Shown here one piece after another: positions 53,065 to 63,800 of a stretch of DNA of 64,000 nt. The stretch's first letter is position 1. Every line of letters starts with the position of its first letter. The position numbers and the translations under genes were made by a program. The notes beneath the pieces were generated by a model, which made no database searches, had not been told where the DNA came from, and worked only from the letters and a program-made list of their open reading frames with translations. Source of the stretch: Flavobacterium johnsoniae (GTDB lineage: Bacteria; Bacteroidota; Bacteroidia; Flavobacteriales; Flavobacteriaceae); contig NZ_MLFK01000011.1 of assembly GCF_001879205.1 (NCBI RefSeq), forward strand, positions 124,001 to 188,000. Direction: 5' to 3'.

Positions 53065-53591
53065 CAGCCCGTCCCCACTCTACCTTTCTCTTCTTCATCT
53101 CTGCATCAAGCAAAGACTTAAACTTATAAAACCGGCGTCCGCAACATCTTGTAAATAAAGGCTTTAAAAATTAAAGATAAAGGAAATATGCGGGTTTAGG
53201 CCTAAGGTTCGAATCCTGCTCTCCCCACCAAAAAATTAGGACTTTTTATGCTCAAAATTCAAACTATTCGCATTCTATTTTGCGATATTTAAATTCACTA
53301 TCTACAAGAGCTGAAACGTTTGGATTCGAAATTTTATAATCTCAAAAATCAGATCTTTTTAAAGAAATTCCGAAAAACTAATTCAGGAAACCTGCTCCAA
53401 TTTACAATAAAGTTAGATTATCAACATCACTGAAGGTTGTATTTTAAGATTCAGAAAAGTAACGATAAAATTCCACTTTAGAAGTAAAAGTCAATGGGAT
53501 GCCAATAAAAGATCTACATCGTAAATTATACCCTCATCATTCCCTCGCCTAAAGTTTCAAACCACATTTTCTTTGGTTTAAATGTCATAAA
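53065..53591. other. Gap with scars
   Basis: It holds the rest of the transposase remnant and the tRNA-Tyr tail copy at 53205-53228. 53230-53590 shows no ORF or structure I can support. Confidence 0.55.
53205..53228 (+). repeat. tRNA-Tyr tail repeat, copy 3
   Basis: 24 bases are identical to the tRNA-Tyr 3' end (13141-13164). The preceding bases do not form a tRNA. It marks the far edge of the scarred 40-kb segment. Confidence 0.85.
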
Positions 53592-53619
53592 TGCATCATT
53601 TGTATTACTTAATGCATCA
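53592..53619. promoter_or_regulatory. Candidate HTCS operator upstream of the GH3 gene
   Basis: TGCATCA occurs at 53592-53598 and again at 53613-53619, exactly 21 bp apart. The first continues TTTGT, as does the copy at 60681 upstream of the susC gene. It lies 170 bases before the GH3 start. Confidence 0.6.
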
Positions 53620-53761
53620 AATTTACTACTATGATTGACAGTGTAAAACTACATTTACAATTTTATATTTTATTGATTTCATCTAAATAAACCTATAAAA
53701 TCATTATTCAAATAAAAGAGAGAATTTAAACAACTTTACCATAAAACTAAAAACCACAATA

Positions 53762-56053
53762 ATGAAAAAACAAATTAAAAGATATGCCTTTTTACTCTTA
53801 ATCGTTTTTGGCAACGGTTATGCTCAAACCAAAAAACATATGGATACTAAAAAATCAATTGACGAGCGAATTACACTTTTGATGCAAGAAATGACATTAG
53901 AAGAAAAAGTAGGCCAAATGAATCAGTACAATGGTTTTTGGGATGTTACGGGACCAGCTCCAAAAGGCGGAAGCGCTCAATTAAAATACGAACATTTGCG
54001 AAAGGGCTTGGTGGGATCAATGCTTACTGTTCGAGGTGTTAAAGAAGTTCGCGCCGTGCAGAAAATCGCGGTAGAAGAAACACGTTTGGGAATTCCGCTC
54101 ATTATTGGTTTTGATGTCATTCATGGCTATAAAACCTTAAGTCCAATTCCGCTGGCAGAAGCAGCAAGCTGGGATTTGGAAGCTATTAAAAAATCGGCAG
54201 CAATTGCGGCAGATGAGGCCTCCGCATCTGGTATAAACTGGACTTTTGCTCCCAATGTCGATGTTACAGATGATGCACGCTGGGGACGTGTGATGGAAGG
54301 TGCCGGTGAAGATCCTTATTTAGGAAGTAAAATAGGATATGCAAGAGTAAAAGGTTTTCAGGGAGAAACCATTGCCGATCTGGCTAAAGTAAATACGATT
54401 GCGGCTTGTGCAAAACACTTTGCAGCATACGGTTTTGTTGAAGCAGGATTAGAATATAATATGGTAGACATCAGTAATTCTAAATTATACAACTCGGTTT
54501 TGCCTCCTTTTAAGGCAACAATTGATGCAGGAATTCGCACGTTTATGAATTCATTCAATACTTTAAACGGTATTCCTGCAACGGGAAATGCATTTTTACA
54601 AAGAGATATCCTAAAAGGAAAATGGAATTTTGACGGATTTGTGGTTTCGGATTATGCTTCTATTCGCGAAATGATCGCGCACGGATATGCCACAGATGAA
54701 GCTGATGCTACTGCAAAAGCGGTAATTGCAGGTTCTGATATGGACATGGAATCGTATTTATATGTAGCCAAATTAGCTGCACTTGTAAAAGAAGGAAAAG
54801 TAAAAGAATCCCTTGTTGACGATGCTGTTCGCAGGATTTTGCGTGTAAAATTTGAATTGGGTTTATTTGACGATCCGTACCGATATTGCGACGAAAAGCG
54901 TGAAAAAGCAGTTATTGGAAGTAAAGCCAATAATGACGGCGTTTTGGATATGGCGAAAAAATCCATTGTATTGTTGAAGAATGATAAAAAATTGCTTCCT
55001 CTAAAGAAATCAGGACAAAAAATTGCTTTGATTGGCGCTTTGGCCAATGATAAAAACAGTCCGCTTGGAAGCTGGAGAATTGCAGCCGATGATAATACGG
55101 CTGTCTCTGTTCTCGAAGGAATGCAGCAATACAAAGACAATCAGCTCACTTTTGAAAAAGGCGCAGATTTACTTTCACAGAAAGCTACTTTCCTTACAGA
55201 AACAGTTTTCAATACAACTGATAAAAGCGGATTTGAAACGGCAAAAACAGCTGCAAAAAATGCCGATGTTGTGGTAATGGTTTTAGGTGAATATGGTTTT
55301 CAAAGCGGAGAAGCAAGAAGCAGAACCGATCTAAATTTACCGGGAGTTCAACAGGAATTATTAGAAGAAATCTACAAGGTAAATCCTAATATCGTTTTAG
55401 TTTTAAATAATGGACGTCCGTTGAGTATTCCATGGGCTGCGCAAAATGTTCCGGCAATTGTAGAAGCCTGGCATTTAGGAACTCAGGCCGGAAATGCGAT
55501 TGCTCAGGTTTTATATGGAGACTACAACCCAAGCGGGAAACTGCCAATATCTTTCCCAAGAAATGTAGGTCAGGTTCCTATTTATTATAACAAATACAGT
55601 ACAGGAAGACCAATTGACAGTGACAAAAATGTTTTTTGGTCACATTATATGGATGTCGAAAAAACACCTCAGTTTCCTTTTGGTTTTGGATTGAGTTACA
55701 CCACTTTCGATTATAAAAATCTCAAAATAAATAAAACTGCTTTTTCAAAAGGAGAAAAAATTCAAGTAAGCGTTGACGTTACAAACACAGGAAATTTTGA
55801 CGGAAAAGAAGTAGTACAATTATACCTAAATGATCCTGCAGCCAGTATAGTAAGACCTATTAAAGAACTAAAAGGATTTGAACTTGTTACTTTAAAAAAG
55901 GGAGAAACTAAAACAATCCAATTTACATTGACAGAGAAGGAACTTGGTTTTTATGACAATGAAGGCAAATATTTAGTAGAATCTGGTTTGTTCAATATCA
56001 TGGTTGGCTGGAATTCTAATGAAGGGCTTACCACCAAATTTGAATTAAAATAA
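53762..56053 (+). CDS. bglX: GH3 beta-glucosidase (BglX-like), periplasmic
   Basis: The 763-residue enzyme has a signal peptide (FLLLIVFGNGYAQ). The GH3 N-terminal barrel contains LGIPLIIGFDVIHGYKTLSP and catalytic nucleophile D297 in GFVVSDYASI. The C-terminal alpha/beta sandwich contains GEYGFQSGEARSRTDLNLPG, and a fibronectin type III-like domain ends the protein (VTNTGNFDGKEVVQLYLNDP). It removes terminal beta-linked glucose from oligosaccharides in the periplasm. It precedes the HTCS and susC genes in the same direction and shares a candidate operator with susC, so it is part of the utilization locus. Confidence 0.93.
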   Translation: MKKQIKRYAFLLLIVFGNGYAQTKKHMDTKKSIDERITLLMQEMTLEEKVGQMNQYNGFWDVTGPAPKGGSAQLKYEHLRKGLVGSMLTVRGVKEVRAVQKIAVEETRLGIPLIIGFDVIHGYKTLSPIPLAEAASWDLEAIKKSAAIAADEASASGINWTFAPNVDVTDDARWGRVMEGAGEDPYLGSKIGYARVKGFQGETIADLAKVNTIAACAKHFAAYGFVEAGLEYNMVDISNSKLYNSVLPPFKATIDAGIRTFMNSFNTLNGIPATGNAFLQRDILKGKWNFDGFVVSDYASIREMIAHGYATDEADATAKAVIAGSDMDMESYLYVAKLAALVKEGKVKESLVDDAVRRILRVKFELGLFDDPYRYCDEKREKAVIGSKANNDGVLDMAKKSIVLLKNDKKLLPLKKSGQKIALIGALANDKNSPLGSWRIAADDNTAVSVLEGMQQYKDNQLTFEKGADLLSQKATFLTETVFNTTDKSGFETAKTAAKNADVVVMVLGEYGFQSGEARSRTDLNLPGVQQELLEEIYKVNPNIVLVLNNGRPLSIPWAAQNVPAIVEAWHLGTQAGNAIAQVLYGDYNPSGKLPISFPRNVGQVPIYYNKYSTGRPIDSDKNVFWSHYMDVEKTPQFPFGFGLSYTTFDYKNLKINKTAFSKGEKIQVSVDVTNTGNFDGKEVVQLYLNDPAASIVRPIKELKGFELVTLKKGETKTIQFTLTEKELGFYDNEGKYLVESGLFNIMVGWNSNEGLTTKFELK

Positions 56054-56107
56054 TTAGAAAGAACTTCATAATTCTTTGTCTAAAGACAATGTCTTAAACA
56101 ATCTAAT

Positions 56108-56147
56108 AACCTGGGTACGATTAGTTAATAATCGCACTCAGGTTTTT
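56108..56147 (+). terminator. Terminator after the GH3 gene
   Basis: AACCTGGGTACGATTA (56108-56123) pairs with TAATCGCACTCAGGTT (56129-56144) with two wobbles, then T residues. It separates the GH3 and HTCS transcripts. Confidence 0.65.
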
Positions 56148-56153
56148 GGCAAT

Positions 56154-56273
56154 ATGATAAAATTTACACTTAAAAAGTATATTTCATATTTAGTTTTATT
56201 AATATTGTTTTTATTAGACTTAAAAACAAAAGGAAACTTTCTGTGGGAATTGATCAATAATACTATTAAATGA
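56154..56273 (+). CDS. Possible 39-residue membrane peptide coupled to the HTCS gene
   Basis: An ATG at 56154 opens 39 codons with one hydrophobic helix (YISYLVLLILFLLDL) flanked by Lys. Its TGA overlaps the HTCS ATG by four bases (ATGA), suggesting translational coupling. It starts just after the terminator. It could be chance in AT-rich DNA. No homologue is known to me. Confidence 0.3.
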   Translation: MIKFTLKKYISYLVLLILFLLDLKTKGNFLWELINNTIK

Positions 56274-59200
56274 AAAATATTAAATATATTCTTGTATGCT
56301 TCTTTATAGGTCTAAATTGCCTGTTTTCTCAAGATAAATTTGACAACTACCAATTTAGAAGTATAGAGGAAACTACTTCAAAAAGAGCCATTTCTTCAAT
56401 TATTCAAGATAAAAATGGCTTTATTTGGATAGGTACAAACGGCAAGGGTTTATATCGATATGATGGAGTAAACTATTTTGGATATGAATACAATAAAAAG
56501 CCGGGCTCACTAAACAGCAATTTTATTTATGCAACTTTTATTGATTCTGATAATAATTTATGGGTTGGCACCGATGACGGTTTATGCTTGTACAATAGAG
56601 ATTTAGACAATTTTACCAAAATCAATATAGAAGATGTTATTAGAATTGGTTATGACGAACCCATTACCGTAAAAACAATTATCCAGGATAATAATGGCAA
56701 TTTAATTCTGGGTACTTATGGTTTTGGATTATTCAAACTCAATATAAAAACTTTAAAAACTACTCTGATTTCGTCAAAGGTTTTGGAGAAATTTAATTTT
56801 CTAATAAAATCTTCAGTAAAAAATAAACACGGAATCATTTATTTAGGAACGAGTTATGGGCTTTTAGAACTTGATTTAAACGGAAAACTTAAGCAGGTTT
56901 ATAAAGACAAATTTAAAAGAGAACCTTTAGTAGAGGATATCGAAAATCTTGTTATAGATAAATATGGATATATATGGCTGGGAACAACTGAAAAAGGTCT
57001 GATAAAAATTAAACCCGAAACAGATAATTACCAATTTGAAAATTATTCTATTACCAAAAACAAAATCTTATCAATTATCGAAAGCAGTCAGGACTACATA
57101 ATTTGCGGTACTGAAAATGACGGGTTATTGGTGGTAAATTACAAAGGGCAAGTCCTCCAAAAATATTTGCATAGCAAGTACAATGACTTTAGTTTAAAAT
57201 CTAATTCGGTTTGGTCCTTATATGAAGATAAAGAAAAACGACTTTGGTTAGGCTATTTTAATAAAGGACTTGGTGTATTTGACAAACCCAATAACAAATT
57301 CAATTCCCTTGAATCACAAGTAAACAACAATAATTCACTACAAACCAGCTACGTAACTTCTGTTATAAAAGATAAAAAAGGAAACCTGTTAATCAGTAAT
57401 GAAGGCGGAGGTCTCGATATTTATAATCTTACCAATAAAAGTTACATTCACGTAAACCAAAACAATCAAAGCTATTATTCGGGTTTGGATGCAGCTGATA
57501 TTCAGACCATATTTATAGACAGTAAACAAAATATCTGGATAGGAAGCTGGGATCGCGGCATTTACTTTTTGAAAAATGGCACTACCCGATTCATAAACTA
57601 CAACACAGCAAATACTGCAGGATTAAAATCGAACCGGATTTTTAGTTTTTCGGAAGATTCAAAAGGCCGAATCTGGATTGGAACTTTTATAAAAGGACTG
57701 CATTATTATGATAACAAGAGCAACACATTTATTCATTGTAACTCAAAATCATTTACAAAAAACGCTTTAGACAACGCTTTCATTCGCAAAGTTTTTGTAG
57801 ATTCTGATAATGTTCTATGGGTAGGAACAATTTTAGGGTTATATCAGGTAAGTTTAAAAGACGACTCTGATTTTAAAGTCACCAATATGCGTGATGCCAT
57901 GTTCAAAGACAAAACCAAGTACAATAGTATTCAGACTATTTTATCGATTTACGAATCTAATGATAAAACGATATGGATAGGAACAGATGGTGAAGGATTA
58001 TTTAATTACAATAAAAAAGACAAGAAATTTTCTAACTATAATAACTTTCCGGGTTTTAATGAAAAATCTGTCCGTGCCATAATTTCTGACAACAATGGTT
58101 CTTTATGGATAAGCGGCGGATCGGGATTAACTAAACTTGATTTCAAAAATAAAAAAAGCACCAATTTTAATAAAGATGATGGTCTTGTTGATAACGATTT
58201 CAGCAATAATGCTGTATTTAAAGATGGAAATGGAGAATTGTATTTTGGCAGTTATGAAGGAGTAAATTATTTTAATCCTAACGAGATCAAAAAAACAGAG
58301 AAGGCGCCAAAATTGTATTTCAGCGATTTCAAATTGTTTAATAAATCTGTAAAACCAAATGAAGATGCGTCGCCGTTAAGCAAAGTAATTGCGCAGACTA
58401 AAGAAATTATTCTGAACTACACACAATCTGTTTTTACGATTGAATATGTGGGAATTAATTATAATTATTCCAAAAAAAACCAATATGCCTATTATCTGCA
58501 AGGCTTTGAAAAAGATTGGAACTATGTAGGGAATAACAGAACCGCAACTTATACCAATCTGGCACCGGGCGATTATGTTTTTAAAGTAAAATCGGCAAAT
58601 GCAGATGGTTCCTGGAGCAATACGCCATTAGAATTAAAAATAAAAATTCTTCCTCCGTGGTGGAAAACATTGTGGGCTTATTTATTGTACACTTCTATTT
58701 TGGTTTTCCTGATTATATATCTGAATAAAATTTATCAAAACCGTTTCAAGGCCAAACAAGCCATAATTCTAGAAAAAGAAAAAAACATTCAGTCAGAGAA
58801 ATTAAACCGCAAGAAGTTACAATTCTTCACTAATATTTCGCACGAATTCAGAACTCCATTAACGTTGATTATTAATCCTTTGGAAGATATTTTAAGAAGC
58901 AAAAATTTATCTCCGGAAATACATAATAAATTAAAAATCGTACACAAAAGTTCGGATAGGCTTTCGAGACTAATCAATGAGCTTATGGATTTTAATAAAT
59001 TAGAGTTTAACAAAATTTTCCTTCAGGCCAAAAAAATCGAGGTCGTAGCATTTACACAAGGAATCATTGGCTATTTTGATGAAGAAGCTGCGGCCAGAAA
59101 CATCAAAATTAATTTTGAGTCTGCGTTTGATGAGCTTGAAGACTGGCTGGACTCTAAAATGCTGGAAAAAATACTCTTTAATATTATTTCAAACGCATTT

Positions 59201-60424
59201 AAATTTACTCCCGATAATGGTTCTATTACCATTGCTATAGACAAATCAAATACTGATAATTCATTGTTAATTAAAGGTAATAGCGTTCCTTCTTTTTCGA
59301 TCACAATTACTGATACCGGTTCGGGAATTCACAAAAAAGATTTAAAAAGAATATTCGACCGCTTTTATCAGGTTAATAATGTAAACAAAGATTATTACGG
59401 CAGTACAGGAATTGGTTTAGAGGTTGTCAAAGAATTTGTTGAGCTTCATAAAGGAAGAATTGATGTTGAAAGTCAGATAGGACAAGGCACAAAATTTACG
59501 GTAACCTTTCCTTTAGGGAAATCTTTGTATAAGAAAAGCGAAATGATCGACGAGGTTTTTAAAACAGAAAAAGCTAAAAACCAATTTCTGTCTGAATCTG
59601 TTAATCATTCTTTCGATGACGATGATGACACGGATCAAACTCCGGAAAATACTGCTGCCGAAACTGCAAAACCCTACACTGTTTTAATTGTTGAGGACAA
59701 TCCCGAATTAAGAAATTATCTCAAGCAGGAACTAAGCAAATTATATAAGGTTATTGCGGCCGAAAATGGTCAGAAAGGTTATGAACTTGCGGTTCAGAAA
59801 TTACCTGATTTGATCATTACAGACGTTATTATGCCTGTAATGGATGGATTGCAATTGTGTAAAAACATAAAAGGCGATTTAAAAACCAGCCATATTCCTT
59901 TATTAATGCTCTCGGCAAAAGCAATGGTAAAAGACCGATTGGAAGGGATAGATTCCGGCGCTGATATGTATTTAAGCAAACCGTTTGAATTGGATATTCT
60001 AAAATCGAGTCTGGCACAGCTTATTACAAGCAGGCAAATCATGTTCAAAAAGTTTTATAGCGGCATCACAAAAGATGGCAAAGAAAAAACGACATCACTT
60101 GATAATGATTTCATGCAAAAGATTCTTGCATTTATTAATGAAAACATTAGTGAACCTGAATTAACCGTAGAGTTATTGTCTTCTAAAATTTTCCTGAGCA
60201 GAAGTCAGCTGTATCGAAAAATAAAAACTTTAACAGGCGTTTCAGTGAATGAGTTTATTAGAAATGTTCGATTAGAAAAAGCAAAACAACTCATCGAGAA
60301 AGGAAATAATAATATCAACGAAATTAGCTATAAAGTAGGTTTTACTTCTCCCTCCTATTTCTCCAAGTGTTATAAAATTAAATACGGACATTTGCCTACA
60401 CATGAAAAAAGGACAAAAGAATAA
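56270..60424 (+). CDS. Hybrid two-component system regulator (HTCS)
   Basis: The 1384-residue single-protein signalling system has a signal peptide and a large periplasmic sensor of beta-propeller repeats, with recurring motifs such as GFIWIGTNGKGLYRYDG and NNLWVGTDDGLCLYN. A Y_Y_Y domain (YYLQGFEKDWNYVGNNRTA) and a membrane helix at about residues 800-822 follow. HisKA has H858 in SHEFRTPL. A HATPase domain, a receiver with D1185 (LIITDVIMPVMDG) and a C-terminal AraC domain (SRSQLYRKIKTLTGVSVNEF) complete it. HTCS proteins bind an oligosaccharide in the periplasm and activate their utilization locus. The sugar is not readable, but the GH3 neighbour suggests a beta-glucan. Confidence 0.94.
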   Translation: MKNIKYILVCFFIGLNCLFSQDKFDNYQFRSIEETTSKRAISSIIQDKNGFIWIGTNGKGLYRYDGVNYFGYEYNKKPGSLNSNFIYATFIDSDNNLWVGTDDGLCLYNRDLDNFTKINIEDVIRIGYDEPITVKTIIQDNNGNLILGTYGFGLFKLNIKTLKTTLISSKVLEKFNFLIKSSVKNKHGIIYLGTSYGLLELDLNGKLKQVYKDKFKREPLVEDIENLVIDKYGYIWLGTTEKGLIKIKPETDNYQFENYSITKNKILSIIESSQDYIICGTENDGLLVVNYKGQVLQKYLHSKYNDFSLKSNSVWSLYEDKEKRLWLGYFNKGLGVFDKPNNKFNSLESQVNNNNSLQTSYVTSVIKDKKGNLLISNEGGGLDIYNLTNKSYIHVNQNNQSYYSGLDAADIQTIFIDSKQNIWIGSWDRGIYFLKNGTTRFINYNTANTAGLKSNRIFSFSEDSKGRIWIGTFIKGLHYYDNKSNTFIHCNSKSFTKNALDNAFIRKVFVDSDNVLWVGTILGLYQVSLKDDSDFKVTNMRDAMFKDKTKYNSIQTILSIYESNDKTIWIGTDGEGLFNYNKKDKKFSNYNNFPGFNEKSVRAIISDNNGSLWISGGSGLTKLDFKNKKSTNFNKDDGLVDNDFSNNAVFKDGNGELYFGSYEGVNYFNPNEIKKTEKAPKLYFSDFKLFNKSVKPNEDASPLSKVIAQTKEIILNYTQSVFTIEYVGINYNYSKKNQYAYYLQGFEKDWNYVGNNRTATYTNLAPGDYVFKVKSANADGSWSNTPLELKIKILPPWWKTLWAYLLYTSILVFLIIYLNKIYQNRFKAKQAIILEKEKNIQSEKLNRKKLQFFTNISHEFRTPLTLIINPLEDILRSKNLSPEIHNKLKIVHKSSDRLSRLINELMDFNKLEFNKIFLQAKKIEVVAFTQGIIGYFDEEAAARNIKINFESAFDELEDWLDSKMLEKILFNIISNAFKFTPDNGSITIAIDKSNTDNSLLIKGNSVPSFSITITDTGSGIHKKDLKRIFDRFYQVNNVNKDYYGSTGIGLEVVKEFVELHKGRIDVESQIGQGTKFTVTFPLGKSLYKKSEMIDEVFKTEKAKNQFLSESVNHSFDDDDDTDQTPENTAAETAKPYTVLIVEDNPELRNYLKQELSKLYKVIAAENGQKGYELAVQKLPDLIITDVIMPVMDGLQLCKNIKGDLKTSHIPLLMLSAKAMVKDRLEGIDSGADMYLSKPFELDILKSSLAQLITSRQIMFKKFYSGITKDGKEKTTSLDNDFMQKILAFINENISEPELTVELLSSKIFLSRSQLYRKIKTLTGVSVNEFIRNVRLEKAKQLIEKGNNNINEISYKVGFTSPSYFSKCYKIKYGHLPTHEKRTKE

Positions 60425-60462
60425 AGCAATAAAAATAATTGCTTAAATATAAAATGCTATTA

Positions 60463-60497
60463 AAAGAGCTTCGATTTTAAAGTCGAAGCTCTTTTTT
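60463..60497 (+). terminator. Terminator after the HTCS gene
   Basis: AAAGAGCTTCGA (60463-60474) pairs with TCGAAGCTCTTT (60483-60494), then T residues. Confidence 0.85.
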
Positions 60498-60864
60498 TAT
60501 CAGTCAATTTTCTCCAAAAAAAGACAATTTTAAGCCTTTATAAAAATCCATATATAAAAAATATTATCTCTTTTTTTAAACATACAATATATTTTAACCA
60601 AAAATTTTAGCAATACCTCAAGCAGCTTTTTCTTGTTTAAGTCTCTTTTTCAATGATTTCAGGGTGTCAGATGTTTTTTTTGCATCATTTGTTGCAGAAA
60701 ATGCTTCATCTGTTCTACAATAGCGCCCCACTACATTTTACTTTCGTTAAGAAATATTTAAGAAAAAGTTTTCTTCTCTTAACTCCGGTTTTGAAGCATG
60801 CAAAAAGCCCTTTCTATTAAATATTTTCCAATAAAAAACTAACTAACTTAATTAACCAATTTTT
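60498..60864. other. Promoter/leader region of the susC gene
   Basis: This is 367 bases with no gene. It contains the paired TGCATCA-type repeats at 60681-60708 and otherwise only AT-rich sequence. The position fits an HTCS-controlled susC promoter with a leader of up to about 130 bases. Confidence 0.6.
60681..60708. promoter_or_regulatory. Candidate HTCS operator upstream of the susC gene
   Basis: TGCATCATTTGT begins at 60681 and TGCTTCATCTGT at 60702, exactly 21 bp apart. The first copy is identical over 12 bases to the one at 53592. It lies 184 bases before the susC start, similar to the 170 bases at the GH3 gene. Confidence 0.6.
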
Positions 60865-63800
60865 ATGCAGAAAAGAACATTAAAAAAACTATTGTGCTTA
60901 ATAGTATGTATGTGGGGAAATTTTTTCTTTGCTCAAACTGTTAAAGGAAAAGTAACATCAGGAGGACTCGGCTTACCAGGTGTTAGTGTAATAGTAGAAG
61001 GAACAAAAAATGCAGCTACCACCGATTTTGACGGAGGTTTTATCTTAAACAATGTAGATCCAAAAAGTACACTGATCTTTAGTTATATCGGTTACAAAAA
61101 TGTATCTGTGCCGGCAGATACAAAATCAGTGATGAAAATCAATATGGTTAATGACCTTGAAAAATTAAATGAAGTAGTCGTGATTGGTTACGGAACTTCA
61201 AAAAGAAAAGATGTAAACGGAGCTATTTCTTCCATCAAAGCTTCGGAGATTCAGGATAAGCCTTTTACTTCTATCGATCAGGCACTTGTGGGTAAAGCTG
61301 CGGGTGTAAATGTGACTCAAAATTCCGGTACACCAGGAGGAGGAATTTCGGTACAAATTAGGGGAATTACTTCTATTAACGGAAATGAACCTTTGTATGT
61401 AATTGACGGAACTCCTGTCTTTGCAGACAAAAACAATGATTCATTTTCATTCAGCGCATTAGGCGGAGGAAACGGACAAACTAAAAACTCGGCTTTATCA
61501 GGATTGAATATTTCAGATATTGAAACTATTGACATCTTAAAAGATGCTTCATCAACGGCAATATATGGTGCAAATGGCGCGAATGGTGTTGTTTTGATTA
61601 CCACTAAAAAAGGGAAAAAAGGAAAATCGACATTTACGTATGAAACGTATATGGGAACGCAGCAAGTAACAAATTCAGTTGATGTTTTAAACCTGCCTCA
61701 ATATGCGGCTTATCAGGCTAAAATTTTCAAACTAAATGGTGAACCGGTTCCGTATCAATATCAAAAACCTGATTTATTAGGAAATGGAACAAACTGGCAG
61801 GACGAACTTTTTAGAACTGCTGCGATGTACAACCATCAAATATCATTTTCAGGTGAAAAAGAAGGAACAAGATATTATACCTCTCTGAATTATTTTAATC
61901 AGGAAGGAATTGTTTTAAACTCCGATTTCAACAGAATGTCTATGCGATTAAACATAGATTCAACTGTAAAATCATGGCTGAAAATTGGTAACAATATGTC
62001 AATCAGTAAATCATCTCAGCAAGTAGTGCGAAACGATGACAGAGGTGGTTTAGTAATGAATACTTTAAGACAATCTCCGGAATTACCGGTTAGATATGCT
62101 GATGGTTCTTATGCCGGTCCTACAAGTGGTTTAGGTTCTTCGGCAAATGAGGCGACGAATCCTATTGCTTTATCAGAATACAACAACGCAAAAACAGATC
62201 GATATAAAGTCAATGGAAATGTATTTGCTGATTTCACTCTTACCAAAGGTTTGGTTTTTAGAACGGAATTGGGATATGATTTAAATTTTGCAAAAAGCAG
62301 CTCTTTTGCACCTGCCTATACTTTAGGCAACGTGTCTGAACTTTTAAACAAATCATTCAAACAGCAGGATCAAAGCTTTTATTGGAGTTTAAAAAACTAT
62401 TTAACTTATAATAAAACCTTTAACGAGAAACACAATTTTACCTTCTTGTTAGGTCAGGAAGCGCAGGAAAGTCAATACGAATATCTAAGCGGCTACAGAT
62501 CTGGTGATTTCCTAAGTAAAGATTTTACCAACTTAAATATTGGCGACATAGATACTGCAGTTAACGGAAACGGTTCTGGCAGATGGTCTATGACTTCTTA
62601 TATTTCGAGATTAAATTATAGTTTTTCTGATCGCTATTCATTTTCGGCGTCTCTAAGAGCCGATGCATCTTCGAACTTTGGACCTAATAATAAATGGGGT
62701 TATTTCCCTTCATTTGCTGCAGGCTGGACGGTTAGTAACGAAAAGTTTTTTGAGCCATTATCTTCTACAGTAAATTATTTGAAATTTAGAGCAGGTTACG
62801 GTTCTGTTGGAAATCAAAATATTCCGGCAAACAGATACCAAACCATTCTTTCCCTGACTGCATCTCCATTTGGAGGCGTATCTCCAACAATTGATAATTT
62901 AGGAAATCCAAATATTAAATGGGAATCTCTTAAGTCTTTTGATGTTGGCTTTGAATTAGGAATGCTTAATAACAGAGTAAAATTAGACTTTGATTATTAT
63001 GTGAAACATTCTTCTAATTTCCTGACCAAACAAATCAATGACGAATCGAATCAAAGTGCACTTAATTATTATTTGAATACGGGTGAAATTGAAACTAAAG
63101 GGGTCGAACTTACCCTGAATACCAGAAATATTATTACAGAAAACTTTACATGGGACAGTACCATTATTTTTTCAAAATACAACAATGAACTAACCAGTTT
63201 TCAAGGTGCGGGGAAATCTTTGTTAGGACAAGTACAATTCGACTTATACAACGTGACCAGAACTACAGAAGGTGAGCCTGTTGGACAATTCTACGGATAT
63301 GTTACGGACGGATTATTCAAAAATGCGGCAGAATTAGCGGCAGGACCAACTCAGGAAACAGGAACAGGAATTGGTGATATTCGTTTTAAAGATCTTAATG
63401 GTGACGGAAAAATTGATGCTAAAGATCAAAAAGCTATCGGAAGCGCAATTCCGGATTTTACCTATTCATTTACCAATAATTTTAAATATAAAAACCTTAG
63501 TTTATCTATTGTTTTAACCGGAAGTCAGGGCAACGAAATCTACAATTTTACACGTCATTATACTGATGGAATTTATCCCGGATTTGGAGATCGATTTGCA
63601 AACGTGAGCACAAGAGCCATAAATACTTTTGAGCCTGGAGTAAACGAAAACACAAATGAACCAAGAATTACCCTTAATGATCCAAATGGGAATGGAAGAA
63701 TCTCAAACAGATTTGTTGAAGACGGTTCTTACTTAAGAATCCAGAATGTTTCTTTGAGTTACGATTTACCAAGGGATATATTCAAAAATTCAATTATATC

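Noticed and set aside
60498..60864. Riboswitch before susC
   Set aside because: No recognised aptamer pattern; the paired 21-bp heptamers explain the region better.
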